Assembly: GCA_937891425.1 (NCBI GenBank)
Contig: CALAGD010000017.1
Span: 1-26,360 of the forward strand
Direction: 5' to 3'
Source of the DNA: an uncultured Pigmentiphaga sp.
GTDB taxonomy: Bacteria; Pseudomonadota; Gammaproteobacteria; Burkholderiales; Burkholderiaceae_B
Length of the DNA stretch: 26,360 nt
Positions 1-6,601 of the stretch are shown here, one piece after another. Each line of letters starts with the position of its first letter. Within the stretch, counting starts at the first letter, position 1. A program made the position numbers and the translations under genes. Under the pieces are notes generated by a model. The model saw nothing but the letters and a program-made list of their open reading frames with translations, made no database searches and was not told the origin of the DNA.

Positions 1-458
1 AAGAATCCCTCGGACACCTGCAGATAGCCTTCCGGCTGCCCCATGACCCTCACATCCAGATAGGAAAGGATGCCACGCAGATGCTGTTGCGCCAGAGCCG
101 TACCGATGGCGCCGACCGAGATCCCGATGATGCCGGCCGGCTTGCCTGCCCAGGCGTTCTGGCCGTACGGCCGCGATGCGTGATCCAGCGCGTTCTTCAA
201 CACGGCGGGAACCGAGCGGTTGTGTTCGGGGGTAACGAACAGCAGCCCGTCGGCCTGCGCTATCTGCTGCTTCAGCCGTGTCACCGCTTCGGCCGGATGG
301 GCGTCATCGTCCTGGTTATACAGGGGCAAATCGCCAATTTCGCAAAAGGTGAACTCGAATCCGGCCGGCGCCAGCCTGGTCAGCCCCTCTGCCAGCCGTC
401 GGTTGAACGAATCGCGGCGCAAGCTGCCGACGATGACCGCAATGTTGTACGTGCCCAT
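1..458 (-). CDS. NADPH-dependent FMN reductase family protein (3' end cut by window edge)
   Basis: This is a flavodoxin-like NAD(P)H-dependent FMN/quinone reductase of the ChrR/YieF type, a soluble enzyme that reduces FMN, quinones or chromate-like acceptors. Reading leftward from the ATG at 458, about 152 residues are visible before the window edge. The N-terminal beta strand and phosphate loop contain GSLRRDS (about residues 11-17), which contacts the FMN phosphate in this family. The hallmark PEHNRSVPAVLKNALDHASR follows at about residues 77-96. A clear GAGGAG Shine-Dalgarno lies just upstream of the ATG and decides the start. The C-terminus is missing only because the window ends. It is divergent from the SRAP gene across a 190-bp spacer. 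The family call is firm; the physiological substrate cannot be read from sequence. Confidence 0.9.
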   Translation of the reverse strand, partial: MGTYNIAVIVGSLRRDSFNRRLAEGLTRLAPAGFEFTFCEIGDLPLYNQDDDAHPAEAVTRLKQQIAQADGLLFVTPEHNRSVPAVLKNALDHASRPYGQNAWAGKPAGIIGISVGAIGTALAQQHLRGILSYLDVRVMGQPEGYLQVSEGF

Positions 459-495
459 GGTGGACTCCTCATGCGAGAAAATGGAGAATGTTCGG

Positions 496-580
496 TGGAA
501 CGACCGTCAGACGCAGTCTAGCGGGCTGCCCGAGCGCGATTAAGCCGGTCTGGCGGTCTGCGTCGTTCCAGTTCCGGAAC
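496..580. promoter_or_regulatory. Inverted repeats in the divergent spacer between the FMN reductase and SRAP genes
   Basis: The spacer holds a perfect 9-bp inverted repeat, TGGAACGAC at 496-504 and GTCGTTCCA at 562-570. An inner matching pair, GACGCAG and CTGCGTC, is offset by a 5-bp insertion. A separate perfect 10-bp palindrome, GTTCCGGAAC, lies at 571-580. These could be operator half-sites or a transcript hairpin for the divergent promoters. No regulator family can be named, and no LexA box (CTGT-N8-ACAG) is visible although SRAP genes are sometimes SOS-associated. Confidence 0.35.
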
Positions 581-648
581 AATGTCGGCCAGTACATGTT
601 ATACGTGCCGCACCGTGTTATCCACCACCGTTTTTCGGGGCTGACTCC

Positions 649-1386
649 ATGTGCGGGCGCATCGCTCAATATCGCGACATCGAACACTACTGGGCGGCGC
701 TGCCCGTGCACCCTTTCGCTACTGACGACACGGCGCGCCAGCGTTTGAGGAATCTTCCTCCTGGCCCGGGGGTTCTGGTCTTTCATCAGCTCGCCGGCCC
801 GCAGCCCGCCGGCGCGCTACTGCACTGGGGCTACAAGCCCCCCAGCTGGCCTTACGCCCTGCTCATCAATGCCCGGCTCGACACCGTCCTCGGCCGTTCG
901 CGCTTCTGGCGCCCCCTGCTCACGCGCCGCATCATCTTGCCCGTGGATGGCTGGTTCGAATGGCAGGGCGAGAAAGGTGGCCCCCGCCAGCCGTGGTACA
1001 TCACGTCACGCGATGGCGAGCCGATCTTCCTCGCCGGCATCACGGCCTGGACGCCTGGCGCCCCGGTCGGGCCCGAAACCGGCTTTGCGATCATTACCGA
1101 CGACGCCGCCCACGGCCTGGTCGACGTCCACGGTCGACGGCCCGTTGCGCTCGCGTCGCAGGACGCGGCTACCTGGATCGATCCTGCCACCCCGGTCGCG
1201 GCCGCGCTCGAGCTCCTGGCAACTTCCCGCCCGGAAACTGCCTTCCACTGGTGGCGCGTGACACCAGCCGTCAACAGCAGCCGTTACCAGAAAGCAGACG
1301 TCGTCCAGCCCCTTGAGCCAGGCAATGGCCCAGCAACTCTCGCGCATCCCGCCGCCGGCGGTCGCACGTCCTCGAGCGTCGACTGA
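649..1386 (+). CDS. SRAP (YedK/HMCES) family abasic-site DNA-protein crosslink protein
   Basis: SRAP proteins form a stable thiazolidine crosslink with abasic sites in single-stranded DNA, shielding them from strand breakage during replication. The protein starts MCGRIAQ, so that after Met removal Cys2 becomes the N-terminal nucleophile; this fixes the start. The other known active-site residues are in place: Asn74 in the INAR motif, Glu104 in GWFEW, and His161 in VDVHGRRPV. The 245-residue length is slightly longer than the usual 220 or so because of a C-terminal tail of about 30 residues rich in Pro, Ala and Ser. It is monocistronic by appearance: divergent from the FMN reductase gene and separated by 122 bp from the aldolase gene downstream. 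Family assignment is very secure. Confidence 0.95.
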   Translation: MCGRIAQYRDIEHYWAALPVHPFATDDTARQRLRNLPPGPGVLVFHQLAGPQPAGALLHWGYKPPSWPYALLINARLDTVLGRSRFWRPLLTRRIILPVDGWFEWQGEKGGPRQPWYITSRDGEPIFLAGITAWTPGAPVGPETGFAIITDDAAHGLVDVHGRRPVALASQDAATWIDPATPVAAALELLATSRPETAFHWWRVTPAVNSSRYQKADVVQPLEPGNGPATLAHPAAGGRTSSSVD

Positions 1387-1459
1387 CACGTACACCCGCC
1401 TCGCACCCCACCGGTACAGCGGATATACAAGCCCGGCACGAAGCGATAAACTGGGCTCG

Positions 1460-1471
1460 TTGATCGATCAA
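1460..1471. promoter_or_regulatory. 12-bp perfect palindrome upstream of the aldolase gene
   Basis: TTGATCGATCAA is a perfect palindrome about 38 bp before the aldolase start codon, a position where a repressor site could block transcription. This is sequence observation only; no regulator gene adjoins it. Confidence 0.25.
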
Positions 1472-1508
1472 TGCAGGATTGGCACAACAACTTGAGAAGG
1501 GAAGCAAC

Positions 1509-2246
1509 ATGAATGCACCCACGAATGAACGGGAACTGCGCGTTCAACTGGCGGCCTGCTATCGCATCTTCGCCATGCTGGGGTGGACGGAACTCATCTA
1601 CAACCACATCACGGTTCGTGTCCCCGGGCCGGAAACGCATTACCTCATCAACCCATTCGGGCTCCATTACTCTGAAGTCACGGCCTCGAATCTCATCAAG
1701 ATCGATCTCAAGGGCAACATCCTCAGCGAGACCGAACACCAGGTGAACCCGGCCGGCTTCGTCATCCACTCGGCCGTGCATGCGAACATCCCCGACGCCC
1801 ATTGCGTCATGCACACGCACACCACCGAAGGCATGGCAGTGGCCTGCTCGGAGGCTGGTCTGTCCATGGACAACTTCTACGCGGCCCAGCTGTACAACCG
1901 CGTCGCCTACCACGATTTCGAAGGCATCACCGTGCATGAAGACGAGGCCCCGCGCCTCGTGCGCAGCATTGGCGACAAACCTGCCGTCATCCTGCGCAAC
2001 CACGGCCTGCTTACCTGGGGCGCCACCATCCCGGCAGCCTTCAGCGTCATGTGGACGCTGCAGCGCGCCTGCGAGGTGCAGGTCATGGGTGCCGCGCTTG
2101 GCCCCACCCGCAGGATTCCCGAGGAAATCCAGTACAAGTGCTACCGCGACGCGCTTCAGTTCAATCCGAAGTACGGCGCGGGTGAAGACGTGTTCTCCGC
2201 CCTGGTGCGCCTCGTCGACCGCATCGATCCCTCCTACCGCGACTGA
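1509..2246 (+). CDS. Class II aldolase/adducin family protein
   Basis: This is a zinc-dependent class II aldolase/adducin-fold protein, a family that includes fuculose-phosphate aldolase, ribulose-phosphate 4-epimerase and decarboxylases or aldolases acting on small oxo-acids. The start at 1509 is preferred over an in-frame ATG 30 bases earlier because a GAGAAGGGA ribosome-binding site sits just ahead of it. It yields 245 residues. Zinc ligands expected for the fold are visible: His102 and His104 in MHTHT and His165 in RNHGLL; the NHIT phosphate-loop-like segment is at about 32-35. The gene lies only 14 bp before a ketopantoate-reductase-family gene, so the two are probably cotranscribed and may act on one pathway. 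The substrate is unknown. Confidence 0.9.
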   Translation: MNAPTNERELRVQLAACYRIFAMLGWTELIYNHITVRVPGPETHYLINPFGLHYSEVTASNLIKIDLKGNILSETEHQVNPAGFVIHSAVHANIPDAHCVMHTHTTEGMAVACSEAGLSMDNFYAAQLYNRVAYHDFEGITVHEDEAPRLVRSIGDKPAVILRNHGLLTWGATIPAAFSVMWTLQRACEVQVMGAALGPTRRIPEEIQYKCYRDALQFNPKYGAGEDVFSALVRLVDRIDPSYRD

Positions 2247-2260
2247 CTCCGCACTGCACC

Positions 2261-3262
2261 ATGAAAATAGCTGTATACGGCCTCGGGGCCATCGGCGGAT
2301 TGCTGGCAGCGCGCCTTGCCGCCAGTGGACATGAAGTCAGCGCCGTCGCCCGTGGCGCCACGCTGAAAGCCGTCCAGGAGCGCGGGTTGCGCCTCATCGA
2401 CGGCACGAACGACCGGCGTGAATCGGTGCATCGCATCCATGTAACCGACTCGCCCGAAAGCATCGGGCCACAGGACGTTGTCATTGTCTCGGTCAAGACC
2501 ACGGCCCTGCCCGACATCGCCCCACGTGTGGCACCCCTGATGGGGCCCGACACCACCGTGTTCTCGGCCATGAACGGTGTGCCCTGGTGGTTCTTCTACG
2601 GGCACCGTACCGGCCAGAACATACGGCTGAACACGGTCGATCCCAACGGCGCCATAACTGCCGCCATTCCGCCTGAAAGCGTGGTGGGCAGCGTCACGCA
2701 CCTGTCGGCCGCCACGCCTGAACCCGGCACCGTCCTTCACGTGGCGGGCAACCTCATCATGGTCGGCGAGCCCACCGGTGGCACCGCCACACCGCGTGCG
2801 CAGGCCATTGTGGGCGCCCTGCGGGATGCACGCTTCGACATCCAGGAGGTCGACTCCATCCAGACCGAGATCTGGTACAAGCTGTGGGGCAACATGACCA
2901 TGAACCCGGTTTCGGCCATCACCGGCGCCACCGTCGACAAGGCCCTCGATGATCCCTACGTACGGGCCTTCATGTCGAGGTGCATGCTGGAAGCAGCCGA
3001 AGTGGGCAAGCGTATCGGCATCCCCATCGATGCCGATCCGGAAGACCGGCATGCGGTCACGCGCAAGCTGGGTGCCTTCCGGACATCCATGCTGCAGGAT
3101 GTCGAGGCCGGCCGCCCTGTCGAGCTCGATGCCCTGGTCGCCGCGGTTATCGAGATCGGGCAGCAGGTGGGCGTCGAGATGCCCAACATCGAATCCCTGT
3201 TCGGGCTTGCACGGCTATATGCACAGCTGCGCGGCCTGTACCCTGCGCCATGGAACGCGTGA
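2261..3262 (+). CDS. Ketopantoate reductase (PanE/ApbA) family oxidoreductase
   Basis: This is a 333-residue member of the 2-dehydropantoate 2-reductase family, which reduces 2-keto acids with NADPH. The N-terminal Rossmann motif is GLGAIGG (7-13). The C-terminal helical domain contains the conserved segment WYKLWGNMTMNPVSAITGAT, whose Lys and Asn correspond to the catalytic and substrate-binding residues of the family. It directly follows the aldolase-family gene and is ended by a strong terminator. Genomes of this group often carry several PanE paralogues, so true pantothenate synthesis is not assured. No panB, panC or panD lies nearby. A role in reducing a 2-oxo acid made or used by the neighbouring aldolase is inference. 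Confidence 0.88.
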   Translation: MKIAVYGLGAIGGLLAARLAASGHEVSAVARGATLKAVQERGLRLIDGTNDRRESVHRIHVTDSPESIGPQDVVIVSVKTTALPDIAPRVAPLMGPDTTVFSAMNGVPWWFFYGHRTGQNIRLNTVDPNGAITAAIPPESVVGSVTHLSAATPEPGTVLHVAGNLIMVGEPTGGTATPRAQAIVGALRDARFDIQEVDSIQTEIWYKLWGNMTMNPVSAITGATVDKALDDPYVRAFMSRCMLEAAEVGKRIGIPIDADPEDRHAVTRKLGAFRTSMLQDVEAGRPVELDALVAAVIEIGQQVGVEMPNIESLFGLARLYAQLRGLYPAPWNA

Positions 3263-3285
3263 CGTGAGCTTGTTCGCTCCAACGC

Positions 3286-3315
3286 AAAAGGCGCCCCGTC
3301 GGGCGCCTTTTTTTG
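3286..3315. terminator. Rho-independent terminator, possibly bidirectional
   Basis: An 8-bp stem AGGCGCCC / GGGCGCCT (3289-3296 and 3301-3308) closes a 4-nt loop and is followed by a run of T. On the other strand the A-run before the stem supplies a shorter T tract. It sits between two convergent units, the aldolase/PanE pair (+) and the yraN-to-LOG cluster (-), so it could stop both. Confidence 0.85.
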
Positions 3316-3342
3316 TGGGTCACGTCACTTCCCCCAGGCGGG

Positions 3343-3930
3343 TCAGGTCTCGTTGCGTCCGACCCAGCGTGGTACCGATGGCGGCTCGTAGTGCTCGAAC
3401 GCTTCCAGCAGTTCTTCACCATCACGCGCTGTCAACAGGATGCCCCGGTGAATATCGCGCACGAAGCCATTGGCCACGGCTTCATCGAGGAAACGGATAA
3501 GCGTTTCGTAGTATCCGTCGACGTTGAGCAGGCCACACGGTTTGCGATGGAAACCCAGCTGCCCCCACGTCCAGATTTCGAAGATCTCTTCGAGGGTACC
3601 GATGCCCCCCGGCAGCGCGACGAAGGCATCAGCCAGGTCGGCCATGCGTGCCTTGCGCTCGTGCATGGAGCCGGTAATGACCAGCTCGGTGAGGCCGTTG
3701 TGTGCGACCTCACGATCGACCAGCGACTGCGGAATGACCCCAACCACTTCGCCCCCTGCTTCGAGGGCGGCGTCCGCCACGGCGCCCATGACGCCTACGC
3801 TGGCACCACCATAGACCAGGCGAACGCCGCGTTGCGCGAGCAGCCGGGCAAACGTGCGTGCTGCCTCGATGTAGGCCGGACGGTTCCCGGGGTTTGCACC
3901 ACAGTACACACAGACACTTCGAACTTTCAT
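3343..3930 (-). CDS. LOG family protein (TIGR00730-type nucleotide 5'-monophosphate phosphoribohydrolase)
   Basis: LOG-family Rossmann proteins, formerly misnamed lysine decarboxylases, hydrolyse the N-glycosidic bond of purine or cytokinin riboside monophosphates. The 195-residue protein has the signature VYCGANPG (8-15), YGGASVGVMG (40-49), and the catalytic PGGIGTLEE (108-116). An in-frame ATG at 4005 would add 25 residues, but the family normally begins at the MKxxCVYCG block, so 3930 is chosen; no strong Shine-Dalgarno is seen at either. It is the last gene of a leftward cluster behind the TlpA-like gene (76 bp) and faces the terminator near 3300. Whether it makes cytokinin-like products or recycles AMP/IMP cannot be told. 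Confidence 0.92.
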   Translation of the reverse strand: MKVRSVCVYCGANPGNRPAYIEAARTFARLLAQRGVRLVYGGASVGVMGAVADAALEAGGEVVGVIPQSLVDREVAHNGLTELVITGSMHERKARMADLADAFVALPGGIGTLEEIFEIWTWGQLGFHRKPCGLLNVDGYYETLIRFLDEAVANGFVRDIHRGILLTARDGEELLEAFEHYEPPSVPRWVGRNET

Positions 3931-4005
3931 GTGAATTTCGCCAGAACGTAAACCCGGGACCGTGAAGGCAGGGAAAGCAGCATTCGGATGGCAGCCCGCC
4001 GCCAT

Positions 4006-4542
4006 TTACGACGACATCAGTGCAGCTTCGATGTCCGCCTTGAAGCGTGCTTCGTCGACTTCTCCCAGATAGCGCTTCACGATGCGACCCTCGCGGTCGA
4101 TCAGGAACGCAGTGGGTGTCAGGCGCACGTCGCCAAACTCCTTGGCGACCGATCCGGTGGGGTCGAGGGCCACGGTAAACGGCAACTGCCGTGTTTCGGT
4201 GAAATGCGCCACGTAGTTGGGGGGATCGTAGTGCATGGCGACAGCCACGACCTCGAAGCCCTGCGGGTTGTACTCCTTGTAGGCCTCGATCAGCATCGGC
4301 ATCTTCTTCACGCAGGTGACGCAGCTGGTCGCCCAGAAATTCACCAACACGACCTTGCCCTTGAGGTCGTCGGTGCTGATCTGATCTCCTCGCAACGACA
4401 TGTAGGTAACCTCGGGCGCCTTGCTTCCCGATGACATCATGAACCATCCACCCACGGCCACCGCAATTGCCAGCAGGACGCTGACGACGAGCCGGATGGA
4501 ACCCCCTTCGCGGCGAGATGGTGTGAGGACCGACCTGAACAT
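4006..4542 (-). CDS. TlpA-like membrane-anchored thiol:disulfide oxidoreductase
   Basis: This is a 178-residue thioredoxin-fold protein with one N-terminal membrane anchor (about residues 16-35) and a periplasmic redox domain. The active site is WATSCVTC with Cys74 and Cys77. The cis-Pro loop appears as LTPTAFLID. The CVTC dipeptide differs from the CxPC or CGPC of many TlpA and ResA proteins; the Val-Thr pair may shift its redox potential. Proteins of this type reduce apocytochrome c or copper-chaperone cysteines, or supply reductant in the periplasm. It begins 33 bp after the BON-lipoprotein gene, so co-transcription is likely. The exact client is unknown. Confidence 0.88.
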   Translation of the reverse strand: MFRSVLTPSRREGGSIRLVVSVLLAIAVAVGGWFMMSSGSKAPEVTYMSLRGDQISTDDLKGKVVLVNFWATSCVTCVKKMPMLIEAYKEYNPQGFEVVAVAMHYDPPNYVAHFTETRQLPFTVALDPTGSVAKEFGDVRLTPTAFLIDREGRIVKRYLGEVDEARFKADIEAALMSS

Positions 4543-4575
4543 GCGATTCTCTCTGATAGCTGAGGTGAATGCGGA

Positions 4576-5397
4576 CTATGGAGCCAACGGCACGGGAATC
4601 GCCAGCGCCCCGCTCGACGGCGTGCCGTCGCTGTGCGAGTGCTGGACGACAGAAGACCCGGACCCTGCGGTTACCGTACCTGCCGACGTAGACGGCGACA
4701 CGTCGACACCGGTTCCCGCGCTTTCGTCATCGCTGGAGAAGGGCGTGCGACGCGGATCGTCCTCGGAAATATACTCGAACAGCTTGACGACCTTGTTCAC
4801 CCCCCTGATGCTGGCGGCGACCTGGGCCCCGCGGTCGCCCTCGGCGCGCGTGACCAGGCCCTGCAGGTACACCACCCCCCGATTGGTGGTGATATTGAAG
4901 GCGTTTGAGGAAAGATCCTGGGTGCCGATGAGGGCGGCGCGTACCTGCCCGGTAATCAGACTATCGGCAGCTGCGTCGGCAACCGATCGCGGTGCACCGA
5001 CCACCAGATGATTGCTGACGCTGCGCACACCGTCAAGCTGCTTCACCAGCTGCTCGACCTGGGCGCGGGTCTTTTCGTTCGGCACGGTACCGACCAGCAG
5101 TGCCATGCCGTTGTACACGGAGGGCGTCACCTGAACGGCGTCGCTGTAATTGTTGGCAATAAGATTGCGGATGCGCAGCTCGGCCGCCCGGTCATCGAGC
5201 TGCGTGCCTGCCGATCGGCGATCGGTAGCTACTGACGCCGTTCCGACCGCCGCACCCCCGACGAGTGCAGGCACGCACGCAGTCAGCAGGCATGCTGCCA
5301 TGATGGAGGCCATCACCTGCATGCCGATGCGGTGCCACGAGGCCACGACCGCGGGCAGCTGCCCGAAAGCACGCGAAGACAAACGACAAACGGACAT
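4576..5397 (-). CDS. dolP: BON-domain outer-membrane lipoprotein, DolP (YraP)-like
   Basis: DolP is a dual-BON-domain lipoprotein that supports outer-membrane integrity in Gram-negative bacteria. The 273-residue product has a signal sequence ending in a lipobox, LLTAC with Cys41 as the lipidated residue, then BON domain 1 (about 71-134) and BON domain 2 (about 144-210). A Ser/Thr/Gly/Asp-rich low-complexity tail (about 211-273) is absent from the roughly 190-residue E. coli protein. The start at 5397 overlaps the diaA stop in a TGATG arrangement, implying translational coupling; a later in-frame Met at residue 26 would give a more typical short signal peptide. Its place after yraN and diaA matches E. 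coli and supports the symbol. Confidence 0.85.
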   Translation of the reverse strand: MSVCRLSSRAFGQLPAVVASWHRIGMQVMASIMAACLLTACVPALVGGAAVGTASVATDRRSAGTQLDDRAAELRIRNLIANNYSDAVQVTPSVYNGMALLVGTVPNEKTRAQVEQLVKQLDGVRSVSNHLVVGAPRSVADAAADSLITGQVRAALIGTQDLSSNAFNITTNRGVVYLQGLVTRAEGDRGAQVAASIRGVNKVVKLFEYISEDDPRRTPFSSDDESAGTGVDVSPSTSAGTVTAGSGSSVVQHSHSDGTPSSGALAIPVPLAP

Positions 5398-5987
5398 CAG
5401 GATTCTCCCAGCAACTGAAGGTCGATGCTGTCACACAAGGCATGCAACAGCAGGCCATGCACTTCCTGGATACGCATGGTGCGATCGTGCGGCACGCACA
5501 GGTGGTGATCCATGGGGCCCAGCATGGCGCCGAGCGCCCCGCCGCCCTTGCCCGTCAGGGCGATGACGATCATCTCCCTTTCCTGCGCGCTCTCCACTGC
5601 CCGCAGCACGCTGGGTGAGTTGCCGCTGGTGGAAATGGCCACCAGCACGTCACCGGGCTGGCCCAGGGCAGAGACCTGCCGGGCAAAGACTTCCTCGTAG
5701 CCGTAATCGTTGCCGACGGCTGTGAGGATGGACGTATCGGTATTCAGGGCAATGGCCGCAAGAGGCAGGCGTTCGCGTTCGAAACGCCCGACCAGTTCGG
5801 CCACGAAATGCTGGGCGTCGGACGCTGACCCCCCGTTCCCGCATGCCAGTATCTTGCAGTTGCTGGCGAGCGCCATGAACAGTACCTCGGCCGCAGCTGC
5901 GGCAGGACCGGCCATTTCCTGCAGGCATTGTTCGTGGAGGTTAATGGCGTCGCGAAAGTGCGAGGCGATGCGGCTGAGAAGATCCAT
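5397..5987 (-). CDS. diaA: SIS-domain protein, DiaA (GmhA-related)
   Basis: This is a 196-residue sugar-isomerase (SIS) domain protein. In E. coli, DiaA of the same length is a tetramer that binds DnaA and promotes timely replication initiation, whereas the close paralogue GmhA isomerises sedoheptulose 7-phosphate for LPS heptose. The sugar-phosphate-binding motifs GNGGSASDAQHF (50-61) and STSGNSPSV (119-127) are intact. Position between yraN and the dolP-like gene favours DiaA over GmhA, but sequence alone does not separate the two. It starts 25 bp after the yraN stop and its stop overlaps the dolP start by one base. Confidence 0.85.
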   Translation of the reverse strand: MDLLSRIASHFRDAINLHEQCLQEMAGPAAAAAEVLFMALASNCKILACGNGGSASDAQHFVAELVGRFERERLPLAAIALNTDTSILTAVGNDYGYEEVFARQVSALGQPGDVLVAISTSGNSPSVLRAVESAQEREMIVIALTGKGGGALGAMLGPMDHHLCVPHDRTMRIQEVHGLLLHALCDSIDLQLLGES

Positions 5988-6012
5988 AGATCTGCATTAT
6001 ATGCCGCGTGAT

Positions 6013-6501
6013 TCAGGGCGCGATCACCACATCCCGTAACCATTTGCACGTGTTGCCATCGAACGCCACCACGTCGAACCGGCACTGCGGCGTGGGATGT
6101 GGCCAGCTGGTCAGAAGGAAATGGCGTGCGGTCCGGATCAGCCGCTGCCGCTTCGCGGCGTCGATGCTTTCCACTGCGCCGCCAAACTGCGCGGTCTGCC
6201 GGTAGCGCACCTCGACAAACACCAGCACTGCGCCGTCGCGCATGACGAGATCGATTTCCCCGGAGTCGTACTGGACATTACGAGCGATCAGCGTCAGGCC
6301 ATGCTGCTTGAGCAGCGCCAGCGCACGACGCTCCAGTTCAGCACCCCGGCGCTGCGAAGGTGAGACCGCCCGTGCCTGGCGCACGCACTGCCGCGGCTCT
6401 GGCGACGCAGCGGGCCGATGCCGCTGCCGCCTGTAACGTCTGCGTTGCAGCCGGCGCGCTACCAGAAATGGCACGAGCCGGTGATCCTCATTTTCCGCCA
6501 C
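6013..6501 (-). CDS. yraN: YraN family (UPF0102) nuclease-fold protein
   Basis: This is a small protein of the restriction-endonuclease-like UPF0102 family, whose cellular role is not established. The core motifs GEIDLVMRD (81-89) and VFVEVRYR (94-101) carry the acidic residues of a PD-(D/E)xK-like site, with Arg in place of Lys as in E. coli YraN. The open frame begins with a GTG at 6501 and has an Arg-rich stretch of about 50 residues before the conserved core at RRGAELERRAL. Since family members are usually 115-135 residues, the true start may be further downstream; no convincing ribosome-binding site decides it. It is divergent from rsmI and heads the leftward cluster. Confidence 0.82.
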   Translation of the reverse strand: MAENEDHRLVPFLVARRLQRRRYRRQRHRPAASPEPRQCVRQARAVSPSQRRGAELERRALALLKQHGLTLIARNVQYDSGEIDLVMRDGAVLVFVEVRYRQTAQFGGAVESIDAAKRQRLIRTARHFLLTSWPHPTPQCRFDVVAFDGNTCKWLRDVVIAP

Positions 6502-6601
6502 GGGTATTCCTCCATGCTGTCCGCCGTGTTGTACTCACGGTTGCCTGTCAGGCGCGGCTCCGATTGCGCGCCGAACGGTGGTGGCAGTTATGCTTTGCGT
6601 C

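Noticed and set aside
459..648. LexA (SOS) box ahead of the SRAP gene
   Set aside because: No CTGT-N8-ACAG or close variant could be found in the spacer.
2234..3052. A 272-codon open frame on the minus strand opposite the PanE-family gene
   Set aside because: The plus strand encodes a complete Rossmann enzyme; the minus reading has no family features.
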